Below, piece by piece: positions 8,183-17,876 of a DNA stretch of 40,047 nucleotides. The stretch spans positions 1 to 40,047 of the forward strand of contig JABILG010000007.1 in the NCBI GenBank assembly GCA_018654605.1. Direction: 5' to 3'. Under the pieces are notes generated by a model. The model was not told the DNA's origin, did not search any database, and saw only the letters and a list, made by a program, of their open reading frames with translations. Both the position numbers and the translations under genes were made by a program. How positions within the stretch are numbered: the stretch's first letter is position 1; each line of letters begins with the position of its first letter. This DNA is from a bacterium. Its GTDB lineage: Bacteria; Desulfobacterota_D; UBA1144.

Positions 8183-8626
8183 CTAAGCTTTTTCCGCAGG
8201 TTCAGGCTCTGTTTCAGGAGCTTTCTCTTCGGCAGTAGAGGCTTCAGCTTCAGGAGCTTTCTCTTCGGCAGTAGAGGCTTCACCTTCAGGAGCTTTCTCT
8301 TCGGCAGTAGAGGCTTCAGCTTCAGGAGCTTTCTCTTGTTCTACTGGAGCTTTTTTTGGTTTTCTTTTTGGTTTATCTTTTACTAATTCCGCATATTTTT
8401 CTGGGTCTGTTAGTTTTTGAACTCTATTGCTTAGCTGAGCACCCTTCTTAACCCAATCGTTAAGTTTTTCCATATTTATTGAGACAACTGAAGGCTCTTG
8501 AAGTGGGTCATATGTTCCAAGTATTTCTAAGAATTTTCCATCCCTTGGAGATCTAGAATTGGTTGCTACTACTCTGTAGAAAGGTCTCTTTTTTCTTCCT
8601 AATCTTGCTAGTCTAATTTTTATCAT
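8183..8626 (-). CDS. rpsP: 30S ribosomal protein S16 with an acidic repeat tail
   Basis: S16 is an early-binding small-subunit protein. Residues 1-80 are normal S16 (MIKIRLARLGRKKRPFYRVV, RDGKFLEILGTYDP). The start at 8626 is chosen over an ATG 15 bases upstream because it gives the conserved MIKIRL start and has a strong GGAGG site with six bases spacing. After residue ~90 comes a tail of about 55 residues rich in Glu, Ala, Pro, with a 12-residue repeat of the type EKAPEAEASTAE. Alanine- and glutamate-rich S16 extensions occur in other bacteria, but their role is unknown. Length 147 residues against 80-90 in the usual protein. Confidence 0.95.
   Translation of the reverse strand: MIKIRLARLGRKKRPFYRVVATNSRSPRDGKFLEILGTYDPLQEPSVVSINMEKLNDWVKKGAQLSNRVQKLTDPEKYAELVKDKPKRKPKKAPVEQEKAPEAEASTAEEKAPEGEASTAEEKAPEAEASTAEEKAPETEPEPAEKA
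8214..8337 (-). repeat. Tandem 36-bp repeat in the rpsP tail
   Basis: Three full copies (8214-8249, 8250-8285, 8286-8321) and a partial fourth. Copies one and three are identical; copy two differs by one base (Gly in place of Ala). The unit is in frame and codes for 12 residues, so copy-number change alters only the tail length. Confidence 0.92.
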
Positions 8627-8656
8627 AATTCCTCCGTCCATTAATAATGATTAAGA

Positions 8657-9988
8657 TTAATTAAAATTCAACATATTTTTAGATTTTTTTTTAAATTTGC
8701 CCATATTCTTTGACATCTTTCTCATTTGGAGAAATTTTTTCACTAAAGAATTTATATCCTGAACAGAGGTTCCACTACCTTTTGCAATTCTTCTTCTCCT
8801 GCTACCATCAAGTAGACCGTGATCACTTCTTTCTTTTTTTGTCATAGAGTCTATTATTGCGACTGTTCTTTTTAGCTCTACATTAGCTTTTTTAAGAGCT
8901 TCATCATCACTAGAGAGTTTTCCAAGGCCTGGAATCATTGATAGTGTGCTTTTCAAAGAACCCATTTTTCCCATTGATTTTATGGCGTCCTTAAAATCGT
9001 TAAAATCGAACTCGTTCTTCTTAAATTTGTCAGTTAGTTTTTCTGCATCTTTTTCGTCTATAGCACCAGAAGCTTTTTCTACTAAGGATACTACGTCACC
9101 CATTCCAAGAATTCTGGAAGCCATTCTGTCTGGATGAAAAACATCAATCATATCAAGCTTCTCACCAAAACCATAAAATTTAATCGGTTTTCCTGTAACA
9201 TATTTTGCTGATAATGCAGCCCCACCTCTTGCATCACCATCAAGTTTTGTTAAAAGAATCCCATCTATAGTTACCTCTTCGTCAAACTGTTTGGCTACAT
9301 TAATTGCTTCTTGACCTATCATTGAATCTATAACCAGGATAGTTTCATGAACTGTTACCTTATTCTTAATTGATTTAAGCTCGTCAATCATACTTGAATC
9401 TATCTGTAGCCTTCCTGCAGTGTCAATGATAAGTGTATCGAAACCATTATTATACGCATGCTCATGCGCACTCTTACATATATCAACAACATTTTTGGAA
9501 TCATTAGGGATGAATGGTATTTTGATTTGTTCTGAAAGAATTTTTAATTGTTCTATAGCAGCAGGCCTATAAATATCTGCGGATACAAGGCAGGGATTTC
9601 TTTTCTCTTTTTCTTTTAGATATTTTGCTAGCTTAGCTGCGGTAGTTGTCTTACCCGATCCTTGCAATCCTGCCATCATAATAACAGCTGGTGGCGTCAC
9701 TTTAATATTTAAAGGTTCTGTTTTTTCTCCTAAAAGGTTTACGAGCTCATCATTAAAGATTTTAATAAATTGTTCACTTGGGGAAACACTTTTAGTTACT
9801 TCTTGTCCAATAGCTTTTTCTTCTATGCTTTCAACTAAGCTTTTAACTACTTTGTAGTTAACATCAGCTTCTAGGAGACTCATTCTTATCTCCTTTAATG
9901 AGGCTTGTATATTTTCATTGCTAATTACATTGTTCCCTCTTAGTTTCTTAAAGGAACCACTTATCTTATCTGTAATTTTTTCAAACAT
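8657..9988 (-). CDS. ffh: Signal recognition particle protein Ffh
   Basis: Ffh binds SRP RNA and signal sequences and delivers inner-membrane proteins to FtsY. The 443-residue GTPase has the N helical bundle, G1 loop GLQGSGKTTTAAKL around 105, DTAGRLQIDS around 188, TKLDGDARGGAAL around 245, and the M domain with the RNA-binding GSGTSVQDINSLVKKF near 395. The Met-rich C-terminal end is short and basic. Its RNA partner is at 32462-32560. It begins the ffh-rpsP-khpA-rimM-trmD-rplS block. Confidence 0.97.
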   Translation of the reverse strand: MFEKITDKISGSFKKLRGNNVISNENIQASLKEIRMSLLEADVNYKVVKSLVESIEEKAIGQEVTKSVSPSEQFIKIFNDELVNLLGEKTEPLNIKVTPPAVIMMAGLQGSGKTTTAAKLAKYLKEKEKRNPCLVSADIYRPAAIEQLKILSEQIKIPFIPNDSKNVVDICKSAHEHAYNNGFDTLIIDTAGRLQIDSSMIDELKSIKNKVTVHETILVIDSMIGQEAINVAKQFDEEVTIDGILLTKLDGDARGGAALSAKYVTGKPIKFYGFGEKLDMIDVFHPDRMASRILGMGDVVSLVEKASGAIDEKDAEKLTDKFKKNEFDFNDFKDAIKSMGKMGSLKSTLSMIPGLGKLSSDDEALKKANVELKRTVAIIDSMTKKERSDHGLLDGSRRRRIAKGSGTSVQDINSLVKKFLQMRKMSKNMGKFKKKSKNMLNFN

Positions 9989-10003
9989 AATTTAATTATA
10001 GCA

Positions 10004-12535
10004 TTAATTCTTGTCTTCTTTCTTTGTAATGGTTTTTTCAGGCTTTATCATTTCAAACTTAGGTTTAAACTTTGAATCTAAATATAGCTTAGCTTTGAAA
10101 AAGGGTTTTCTTGCATTTTTCCTCTTGGACTTAAATTGTAAAATATTAGTTTTTTCACCATTAAATAATTTTCTTGCTTCGTCTAGTGGTAGAGAAAATT
10201 TCTTCTTCTCTTCTTCGTCTTCAGAACTTAAATAAGGCGATAAAATTAGAGTCGAAATCTTATTTGTCCCCTTTTTGCCAAAATAATAAAACTTTTCATC
10301 ATAAAATACTTTTGAGTTTACAAAGTCAAAATGACCTAAGCTAGACTTTTCTCCTAAGTCAACTTCTTTTTCTTGTCCCCAATCTAATTCATACTTTCCA
10401 GTTTCTTTCAGTACAACATCTGCTCCATAGAACGTTCCGAATCTACTCAAGAAACCTTCAAGTTTAATTCTCCCTTCTTTTCCATTAAAAGATTTTATTA
10501 ACTCTATGGCTTCATCCCTACTAACTGGTCTACCTGAAATAATTTTGTTTATATTGGTTGAGCTATCTGGTTTGTCGGTAGTAAATCTGTTAAAAGTTTC
10601 CATTACAGGAAGTCCTGTTATCGGACAGTCTATACCTAGTGGTCTAATGAATGTATCGGTATCTACACTTACTGATTTAGCTTTTTCTATTATCTCATCT
10701 CTAAGCTTGTCCGTTTCTTTCATAAAAGCATCGTATGAATATTTTTCTTCTTCCATCTCTTTAAGTTTTAGCTCCCATTCGCCAGTGAGATTTGCTTCCG
10801 TTAGCCTTTTCAGATCTAATATCTCCAAGTCTTGAATAAGTTGTCTTCCTCTTATATGAGAAGCAATACATTTTTTACCATTCTCTTCTTCTGTTCTAAA
10901 TAGATAACTCTCTCTAATTAAATCTTCAATAGTATTGGCTCTTGTAGCAGGTGTACCGATTCCTTTGTTTTTCATTGCCATCGCTACTTCTTCGTCACCA
11001 GAGTCATTACCAGCTGTTTCCATAGCCCTAAGCAGAGTAGCATCAGTATATCTTGGCTTAGGATTAGTATGACTTTCTTCTTTTTTTATCTCAAGACATT
11101 TAGCCTTCTCATTTTCTTCAATAGCGTTAAGTATCGTTTCGGCAGTGTTGCTTTCAAGTACTTCTTTCCAACCTTTATTAATTAGGATTTTTCCTTTTGT
11201 TCTAAAGTGGACATCTCCAATCTGTGTATCCCTAATTGTTTCTTGTGTTATAACTGGGGGGTAGAATATAGCTAGGAATCTTCTTACAATAAGGTCATAT
11301 ATTTTTGTTTCTGGTTCAGTAAGTTTACCACTAGGAGGCACTACATTAGTAGGGATTATAGCGAAGTGGTCGGAAACTTTCTTTGAATCAAAAACTTTCC
11401 TGTCTTTATTGTTTACTAGACCTTTGTCTAAAATATTTTGTGAATAAATCTCATATATGGAATTTTCAAATTTACCTAATGTTTCCACTACCTGATTAGG
11501 GTAATCATCAGGAAGCCTTCTAGAGTCGGTTCTGGGATATGTAATATATCCTTCACCGCTTCTAGGTTGATAGAGACCTTGTGTTATTTGTAATGTTTGC
11601 TGAGCTCTGAAGCCAAATCGACTATTTGCTTCTCTTTGAAGACTAGTTAAATCAAATAATGCCTCAGAGTATTCCTTTTTTTCCTTTTTTTCTTCATTTA
11701 TTTTACCAATTTGATTTGTACATGAGGCTGTTATGGAATTGGCAATATCTTGATTAAAAATTCTATCACTTTTCCTTGTTCTTTTTTCTTCTTCATTAAA
11801 CTCTTTATTATTAAAGCCAGTATCGTAATATATTCCTTCGTATTCACCAGAATTTATCTTAAATTTTGCTGTAATTTGAAAATATTTTTGAGAAATAAAG
11901 TTCTCAATCTCAATATCTCGGTTTACAACTAAACTTAAAGTTGGAGTTTTAACTCTTCCTACAACTTGTTTGTTGAAACCAACATTATATGCCTTACTTG
12001 ACCATCCAGTGATAGCCCTTGTACCATTCATTCCAATTACCCAGTCAGCATGTGTTCTAGCTAAAGCTGAATCCTTTAAGCCCCTAAAGGCCGTATCAGG
12101 TTGGATTGAAGTAAAAGCTTTTGAAATTCCATCTTTAGTCATCGATTGAAGCCACAGTCTTTTTGAAGGTTTTTTTATTTTTAGATAACTAATAACTTGA
12201 TGATAGATTAACTCACCTTCTCTACCTGCATCACATGCATTTATTAGCGAGTCCACATCCTCTCTTTTACTTAGTTTCTTAATTAAGTCTACTTTGGATT
12301 TTACTCTAGCAATCGGTTGCAATTTTTCTGGCCTACTTAAGGGCAGCAAGTCCAGGTTCCACTTCTGTTTAGGCTTCTCATATTCTACAACATGACCTTG
12401 AGCAGATGTGATAATATAATAATCGTTTTCATAAAATTCAGCTTTCTTAGATTTTTTGTTAATAGATAAAGCATCAGCAATTAAATTTGCTACACTTGGC
12501 TTCTCGGCAATAATTAAAGATTTCATTGAACTCAT
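10004..12535 (-). CDS. topB: Type IA DNA topoisomerase, topoisomerase III type
   Basis: It relaxes or decatenates DNA through a 5'-phosphotyrosine. The 843-residue protein has the Toprim domain (LIIAEKPSVANLIADAL at 6-22, CDAGREGELIYHQ around 103), GMNGTRAITG around 167, and the catalytic tyrosine in GYITYPRTDSRRLP near residue 333. The first segment, the WLQSM and QTLQITQGLY-like motifs and the absence of zinc-finger cysteines fit the long TopB form better than TopA. Start at 12535 (two Met codons are close; the second, at 12526, also gives a good N-terminus). The C-terminal 200 residues resemble topoisomerase C-terminal repeats and end in a lysine-rich tail. It sits upstream of ffh with a 15-base gap. 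Confidence 0.9.
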   Translation of the reverse strand: MSSMKSLIIAEKPSVANLIADALSINKKSKKAEFYENDYYIITSAQGHVVEYEKPKQKWNLDLLPLSRPEKLQPIARVKSKVDLIKKLSKREDVDSLINACDAGREGELIYHQVISYLKIKKPSKRLWLQSMTKDGISKAFTSIQPDTAFRGLKDSALARTHADWVIGMNGTRAITGWSSKAYNVGFNKQVVGRVKTPTLSLVVNRDIEIENFISQKYFQITAKFKINSGEYEGIYYDTGFNNKEFNEEEKRTRKSDRIFNQDIANSITASCTNQIGKINEEKKEKKEYSEALFDLTSLQREANSRFGFRAQQTLQITQGLYQPRSGEGYITYPRTDSRRLPDDYPNQVVETLGKFENSIYEIYSQNILDKGLVNNKDRKVFDSKKVSDHFAIIPTNVVPPSGKLTEPETKIYDLIVRRFLAIFYPPVITQETIRDTQIGDVHFRTKGKILINKGWKEVLESNTAETILNAIEENEKAKCLEIKKEESHTNPKPRYTDATLLRAMETAGNDSGDEEVAMAMKNKGIGTPATRANTIEDLIRESYLFRTEEENGKKCIASHIRGRQLIQDLEILDLKRLTEANLTGEWELKLKEMEEEKYSYDAFMKETDKLRDEIIEKAKSVSVDTDTFIRPLGIDCPITGLPVMETFNRFTTDKPDSSTNINKIISGRPVSRDEAIELIKSFNGKEGRIKLEGFLSRFGTFYGADVVLKETGKYELDWGQEKEVDLGEKSSLGHFDFVNSKVFYDEKFYYFGKKGTNKISTLILSPYLSSEDEEEKKKFSLPLDEARKLFNGEKTNILQFKSKRKNARKPFFKAKLYLDSKFKPKFEMIKPEKTITKKEDKN

Positions 12536-12606
12536 AGAAACCCAAATTTATATAAAGAAAAAAAATATGTCAAATTTGTTCTTTTTAAAGTAGACCTTAA
12601 GTACCC

Positions 12607-13587
12607 TTAATTATTGATTAAATTATTTTTATTAAACCAGTCAATTAGTTTAGTCAGAATTTGGTCACCATCGAGATATTTTATTCCTAACTCGTCAACA
12701 GATTTTTTAGAACTTGCTTGGGCTCCAATCTTTATTGCTTTTAATCCATCAACTGGAAGAGAAGGTCTTTTGTTGGTAAAGAAACTAACGAACTCGGAAT
12801 AGTAAGACACTAGTGAAAGAATCAAATTAGGCGTCGTTTTAATAATTCTTTCTTTTTTCATGATTCTGCAAACTTTATCAAACACATCACCAATTTTAAT
12901 ATTCTCACCTACTACAACATATTTAGATCCCACTTTTAAATCTATAGCTTTGACCATTACTTCTATTACGTTGTCGATATATACAAGTGGTATATATGAG
13001 CCAGGAAAAAATTTTGCTTTAACTTTACCATTAGCTATTCCCAAAACTGTTTTACCAAAAGTCTTGGTATCTCTCGGTCCCGTTACTACCCCGGGGTTTA
13101 ATGTAACAAGAGGGAGCCCATCCTTCATATATTTCACTGTTTCCTTTTCCACTAAATATTTAGATCTACTATAATGACTCTCGAAATCACCCTGATGTAT
13201 GGATTCTTCATTGGCAATGATTCCCTCGGGTTGCCTAATGGCCGCTATGCTACTAATATGAATAACCTTCTTTAGTGGGAATTTTTTAGCTTCTTCAAAC
13301 AAGTTAACAGTCCCTTTTACGTTCACATCGTAATAGGTTTGGTTATTTGGTAGCCACCACGAGGCAATATTTGCAAGATGAAATAGAATCTCGATATTCT
13401 TAAAAATACCAACTAAAGATTCTTTCTTTGTAACGTCACCTAAAATACATTTAAAACCTTCAGATTCTAGCCTATGAAAGTCTTCTTTTTTTCTAACAAG
13501 TATTACTACAGTATGACCCAGCGCTTTTAGCTTATTAACTAAAAAAGGTCCAATATAGCCTGTAGCACCGGTAACGAGTATGTTCAA
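12607..13587 (-). CDS. NAD(P)-dependent epimerase/dehydratase family (extended SDR)
   Basis: A 326-residue extended short-chain dehydrogenase. The Rossmann nucleotide loop TGATGYIGPFLV is at 6-17, an acidic GDV motif around 51, and the catalytic pair is YSRSK around 139-143 with a preceding Ser in HISSIAAIR. Relatives include dihydroflavonol reductase-like and hopanoid-associated HpnA-like reductases; the substrate cannot be told. It lies 12 bases after a small unknown gene on the same strand. Confidence 0.85.
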   Translation of the reverse strand: MNILVTGATGYIGPFLVNKLKALGHTVVILVRKKEDFHRLESEGFKCILGDVTKKESLVGIFKNIEILFHLANIASWWLPNNQTYYDVNVKGTVNLFEEAKKFPLKKVIHISSIAAIRQPEGIIANEESIHQGDFESHYSRSKYLVEKETVKYMKDGLPLVTLNPGVVTGPRDTKTFGKTVLGIANGKVKAKFFPGSYIPLVYIDNVIEVMVKAIDLKVGSKYVVVGENIKIGDVFDKVCRIMKKERIIKTTPNLILSLVSYYSEFVSFFTNKRPSLPVDGLKAIKIGAQASSKKSVDELGIKYLDGDQILTKLIDWFNKNNLINN

Positions 13588-13599
13588 ATAAAGATAATC

Positions 13600-14013
13600 C
13601 TAAAGAATAATTTTTTTATCTTCTGTAATAATCTTACTTTTTTCTTCTCCAGCTTTTTCTTGTGCCGCTTTTTGTGTTTCTAAAACTCTAGCCTCAATAA
13701 GTTTAAATAACCTAGCTTGAAAATCTTGATCAAAAGCGCAAACTCGAGGAATTATATATCCCATAGCAGCAACTTGAACAAAGAATTCCGCGTTTGCTTT
13801 AATGAAGTCTTCGGGGACATCTCCGTAAGCCTGCTTTAGTTGGCCATATATTGTTTCTTGTATTGATTTAACAATATCAGCAATAGTATCAGCTCCTTCT
13901 TTTGGTTGCTGTTGTAGCCCTAAGTTGAAAGCATTAGCTATTGAACTTTGGATTGCTTGTATTGCTTCTTCGGGACTGGGTTGCTTATTTTCATCTTTAG
14001 TTTCTTCACTCAT
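13600..14013 (-). CDS. Uncharacterised small helical protein
   Basis: I do not recognise this 137-residue protein. It has no signal peptide or membrane segment. A polar, acidic N-terminus (MSEETKDENKQPSPEEA) precedes Gln/Ala-rich helices and a charged C-terminus. An AGGAG ribosome site is well placed before the ATG. It is followed 12 bases later by the SDR gene and is divergent from the ThDP-enzyme gene. The short predicted helices could suit a structural or assembly role, but nothing in the sequence assigns one. Confidence 0.75.
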   Translation of the reverse strand: MSEETKDENKQPSPEEAIQAIQSSIANAFNLGLQQQPKEGADTIADIVKSIQETIYGQLKQAYGDVPEDFIKANAEFFVQVAAMGYIIPRVCAFDQDFQARLFKLIEARVLETQKAAQEKAGEEKSKIITEDKKIIL

Positions 14014-14072
14014 ATTAAAGCTCCTTATATTATCTATTTTAATACATTATACTGTTAAATAAGTTAAAAACT

Positions 14073-15749
14073 ATGAGCAAAAAAATAGACGGCGGTTTTG
14101 CAATTGTTAAGACGCTAAAACAACTTGGTATTAAAGATATTTTCACCCTAGCTGGTGGACATATCAATCCTATATATAATGCTTGCAAAGAAGAGGGGAT
14201 TAGACTAATTGATTTTCATCATGAGCAAGGTGCTTCAATGGCAGCAGATGCCTATGGTAGGGTTACGAAATCTCCAGGTGTTTGTTTAGTAACAGCTGGT
14301 CCGGGACTTACTAATGTAGTAACCGGCATGTCAGGTGCTTTTTTATCTAATTCTCCATGTATTTTTCTTTCTGGTAAGTCAGGCGTAGAAGAACTTGATA
14401 GGCTACCCCTTCAAGAGATTGATCAAGAGAATATGGTTAGACCAGTTACCAAGTGGGCTAAAACTGTCTACGATACAAAGAGATTATCAGAATATACAGC
14501 ACAAGCTTATAAAATGTGTACCTCAGGAAGACCGGGACCCGTCTATCTTGGCTTCCCTCATGAAGTCTTATATGATGAAGTTGATGCCTCGCAGCTTGAG
14601 AGTCCGCAGATGGGGACCCCTGGTAATCCAGAAATAACAGATGAGGACTGTGAAAGGTTTAAAGAACTTCTAATTTCATCCTCACGACCAGTTGTATTAA
14701 CAGGAAGTGGCTCTTGGTATTCAGGAGCAGAAGATTCTCTTAAAGAGTTTGTTGAGAAAATTAAAGCTCCTATCTTTACTCTTAATTTTGGTAGAGGCGT
14801 AGTTTCAGATAATCATGAAAATTGCATGGGTCAAGCTTCACCTTCTGCTCTTAATGGTTTTAAAAAAGCTACCTCTGAAGCTGATTTAATTATACTCTTG
14901 GGTGTTAGGCTCAGTCTTTATATTGGCTGGGGAAGAACATTTAATCCTGAAGCAAAAGTAATACAGGTTGATATTGAGGCTGAAGAAATAGGAAGGAATA
15001 GGCCAGCTGATCTTCCAATTTTATCAGATATCAGTAAGGCAATTAAAAAACTGAATATAATTATCGAAGATAGTTTAGATTTTTCAAAATGGTTAACAAT
15101 TTGTAAAGAATGGAGAGATGAAGAGTGGTCAGAAGTTGAGAAGCTCAAATTAAATAATGAAAAACCTTTGCATGTATTAAGAGTAGTAAAAGCAGTCGAA
15201 GATTATTTTGGCAACGAAGCTATGCTTTGCATAGATGGTGGAGACACTCAGGCATGGACTGATTCAACTTACAATGTTGATAAGCCTGGCATGTATGTAA
15301 AAGGCGGTCCGTTAGGTTGTATGGGGGTAGGGGTACCTTTTGCTTTAGGAAGCAAGACAGCTTTTCCAGACAGACAAGTTGTTCTGATAACAGGTGACGG
15401 TGCTGTTGGAATGAACTTGATGGAATTTGAAACTGCAGTTAAACATAATCTTCCTTTTATTTGTGTAGTATGTAATGACCAGTCATGGGGAATGACAAAA
15501 CACCAACACTGGCTTACTTATGGAGAAGACAAAACACCAGCAGGGCATGAACTACCTTTTATAAAATTTCACGAAATAGTTAAGGCAATGGGTGGTTACG
15601 GAGAACTTGTAGAAGATTCTAAAGATTTAATCCCAGCCCTAGAGCGAGCCACAAAATCTGGCTTACCTTCCTTAATTAATGTTATAACTAATCCAAATGC
15701 TACTAGTGCAGCTACTCATGCAATTACAGCAATGATGACAAGAACTTGA
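14073..15749 (+). CDS. Thiamine-diphosphate-dependent enzyme (acetolactate synthase-like)
   Basis: A 558-residue member of the acetolactate synthase / 2-hydroxyacyl-CoA lyase / benzoylformate decarboxylase superfamily. The activating Glu is in DFHHEQGASMAADAYGR around 44-60, followed by TAGPGLTNV near 75; a middle nucleotide-type domain (TGSGSWYSG) and the ThDP-binding motif GDGAVGMNLMEFETAVKH with its distant N in VVCNDQSWGMTKHQ around 441-475 are present. The 2-hydroxyacyl-CoA lyase and oxalyl-CoA decarboxylase groups fit as well as catabolic ALS-like ones; no regulatory subunit gene is nearby, which argues against biosynthetic acetolactate synthase. The next gene begins seven bases downstream. 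Confidence 0.85.
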   Translation: MSKKIDGGFAIVKTLKQLGIKDIFTLAGGHINPIYNACKEEGIRLIDFHHEQGASMAADAYGRVTKSPGVCLVTAGPGLTNVVTGMSGAFLSNSPCIFLSGKSGVEELDRLPLQEIDQENMVRPVTKWAKTVYDTKRLSEYTAQAYKMCTSGRPGPVYLGFPHEVLYDEVDASQLESPQMGTPGNPEITDEDCERFKELLISSSRPVVLTGSGSWYSGAEDSLKEFVEKIKAPIFTLNFGRGVVSDNHENCMGQASPSALNGFKKATSEADLIILLGVRLSLYIGWGRTFNPEAKVIQVDIEAEEIGRNRPADLPILSDISKAIKKLNIIIEDSLDFSKWLTICKEWRDEEWSEVEKLKLNNEKPLHVLRVVKAVEDYFGNEAMLCIDGGDTQAWTDSTYNVDKPGMYVKGGPLGCMGVGVPFALGSKTAFPDRQVVLITGDGAVGMNLMEFETAVKHNLPFICVVCNDQSWGMTKHQHWLTYGEDKTPAGHELPFIKFHEIVKAMGGYGELVEDSKDLIPALERATKSGLPSLINVITNPNATSAATHAITAMMTRT

Positions 15750-15756
15750 TGATTTT

Positions 15757-16005
15757 ATGATCAAATTAGCTTTCCTTATTCTTTTTGCAATGTTTTTACA
15801 GTTTAATTCTTTTTCAATCGACCAAGACGGCATAAATAAAACTATAAAATTGTGTCAAAGTAATCAGGAGCAATTCAAAGCCAGTGGTTTAACAAGGGAG
15901 AAATATAACTCTTTTTGTTCATGCTATATAAAGGGTTTATTTGAAGATGGTGATAAGCGTAAAGAGTATGAAAGTATTAGAGACAATTGTCTATTGTTCG
16001 AATAA
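15757..16005 (+). CDS. Small secreted cysteine-containing protein
   Basis: An 82-residue protein of unknown function with a clear signal peptide (MIKLAFLILFAMFLQFNSFS). The mature part of about 60 residues has four cysteines in the order C, C-x-C, C (KLCQS, FCSCY, DNCLL), which could form two disulfides in the periplasm or bind a metal. Similar small FCSCY-type proteins are common in marine proteobacteria as unknowns. It follows the ThDP gene by seven bases, so is probably co-transcribed, though a functional link is not evident. Confidence 0.72.
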   Translation: MIKLAFLILFAMFLQFNSFSIDQDGINKTIKLCQSNQEQFKASGLTREKYNSFCSCYIKGLFEDGDKRKEYESIRDNCLLFE

Positions 16006-16055
16006 GATGGTTATATGAAGAATTATTTATTAGCTAGAAGGTGATTAGAATATCT

Positions 16056-17855
16056 TTATTCCTTGCTTGTTAACACTGCCATAAATGCTTCTTGTGGTAT
16101 TTCCACGCTACCCACATTCTTCATTCTTTTCTTACCTTCTTTTTGCTTATCAAGCAGCTTTCTTTTTCTGGATACATCTCCACCATAACACTTAGCAGTT
16201 ACATCCTTTCTTAAAGCTTTAACGGTTTCACTAGCTATTATTTTTGACCCTATAGCTGCTTGAATCCTAACTTCAAACAACTGCCTAGGTATTATTTCTT
16301 TAAGTTGCTCCGTGATGTCGCGACCACGATAGTATGAATTTGATCTATGAGTTATGAGAGATAGAGCGTCAACTATTTCACCATTTATCAAAGTATCAAG
16401 TTTAACAAGGTCAGATTCTACTAGACTCGTAGGCTCATAGTCCATAGAGCAGTAACCTTTAGTTATTGATTTAACTTTATTATAAAAATCGTAAATCATT
16501 TCTGATAATGGAATCTCGTATTCTAAAATAAGTCTTTCCTCAGAAATAAAGTTTATATTTTTTTGAACCCCTCGTCTTGATTCACAAAGTTCCAACAAAC
16601 CACCAAGAAAACTTTTTGGAGAATGAAGACTAATTAAGACAAAAGGCTCTCTAATTTTATTAATCTCACTTAAGTTAGGCAAATTTTTGGGGTTATCTAC
16701 TTTTACTATTTTCCCGTTTGTCTTATCAACTTCATATACAACGGTAGGAGATGTAGCGATTAAGGAGAGATTGAATTCTCTTTCTAATCTTTCTTTGATT
16801 ATTTCCATATGTAGTAGCCCTAAGAAGCCACATCTAAAACCAAAACCTAAAGCAGCGGAATTTTCAGCCTCATAATCTATTGAAGAATCATTTAAACTGA
16901 TTTTCTCTAGTGCTTCTTTTAATTGTTCGTAAAAGTTCGAGTCGATGGGGTATAAGCCGCAAAAAACCATAGGCTTAATATTTTTAAAGCCCTTTAAGGC
17001 CTCCTTAGCGGGCTTTTCAGTCAGCGTTACCGTGTCCCCTACCTTTGCATCACCAAGCTCTTTGATAGAAGCCGTTATAAACCCAACTTCACCTGAACCA
17101 AGTGTTTTAACTCCTTTTGATTTAGGATTAAAAATCCCTAAATTTCTTGTCTCATAAGATTTTTCTGTTGCCATCATTTTGATTTTTTCACCTACCTTCA
17201 GGCTTCCACTAAATACTCTAACTAAAAGAACGACTCCCAGATATGTATCAAACCAGCTGTCTATAACAAGTGCTTTGAAATCATTTGAAGAATCTACTTT
17301 AGGAGCAGGAACTCTTTTTATGACTTCATCTATTATATTTAGAACACCTTCACCTGTTTTCGCACTTACTAGGACTGCATTGCTACAATCAACCCCAATG
17401 GTATTCTCAATTTCTTCACAAACTTTCTCTGGATCAGATGATGGAAGATCTATCTTATTAATGACAGGTATAATCTCGAGGCCCATATCGGCAGCTAAAA
17501 AAGCATGTGCTAATGTTTGTGCCTCAACACCTTGCGTAGCATCTACAACAAGTAAAACTCCCTCACAGGCCATAAGACTTCTTGAAACTTCGTAGCTAAA
17601 ATCAACGTGTCCAGGAGTATCAATTAGATTAAAAATATAGCCTTCTCCATCCTTACCTTTGTAATTAATTCTTACAGATTGAGACTTTATTGTTATCCCT
17701 CTTTCTCTTTCAATATCCATATTATCTAGGAATTGATTTGTCATGTCTCTTTTGGTGACAGTGTTTGTGAGTTCAAGGATTCTATCGGCAAGAGTAGATT
17801 TACCATGATCAATATGAGCAATGATACTAAAGTTCCTAATATTTTCTTTCTTCAT
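16056..17855 (-). CDS. lepA: Elongation factor 4 (LepA)
   Basis: LepA is a translational GTPase that acts on ribosomes during initiation/back-translocation and 30S assembly. The 599-residue protein has the complete set of motifs: G1 [15 protein letters not shown] (13-27), [10 protein letters not shown] switch I, DTPGHVDF (G3), NKIDLP (G4) and the LepA-specific C-terminal domain with [20 protein letters not shown] and [20 protein letters not shown] around 550. Last gene of the minus operon purE-tsaC-DUF1015-lepA, 21 bases after DUF1015. Confidence 0.97.
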   Translation of the reverse strand: MKKENIRNFSIIAHIDHGKSTLADRILELTNTVTKRDMTNQFLDNMDIERERGITIKSQSVRINYKGKDGEGYIFNLIDTPGHVDFSYEVSRSLMACEGVLLVVDATQGVEAQTLAHAFLAADMGLEIIPVINKIDLPSSDPEKVCEEIENTIGVDCSNAVLVSAKTGEGVLNIIDEVIKRVPAPKVDSSNDFKALVIDSWFDTYLGVVLLVRVFSGSLKVGEKIKMMATEKSYETRNLGIFNPKSKGVKTLGSGEVGFITASIKELGDAKVGDTVTLTEKPAKEALKGFKNIKPMVFCGLYPIDSNFYEQLKEALEKISLNDSSIDYEAENSAALGFGFRCGFLGLLHMEIIKERLEREFNLSLIATSPTVVYEVDKTNGKIVKVDNPKNLPNLSEINKIREPFVLISLHSPKSFLGGLLELCESRRGVQKNINFISEERLILEYEIPLSEMIYDFYNKVKSITKGYCSMDYEPTSLVESDLVKLDTLINGEIVDALSLITHRSNSYYRGRDITEQLKEIIPRQLFEVRIQAAIGSKIIASETVKALRKDVTAKCYGGDVSRKRKLLDKQKEGKKRMKNVGSVEIPQEAFMAVLTSKE

Positions 17856-17876
17856 CTATCTTTGAGTATAAATCAT

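Noticed and set aside
8214-8337. 36-bp repeats of about CRISPR-repeat length
   Set aside because: The copies are adjacent with no spacers and code in frame for the S16 tail; not a CRISPR array.
10004-12535. Calling the topoisomerase TopA
   Set aside because: The Toprim start, WLQSM and NGTRA motifs and the lack of zinc fingers fit the long TopB form better.
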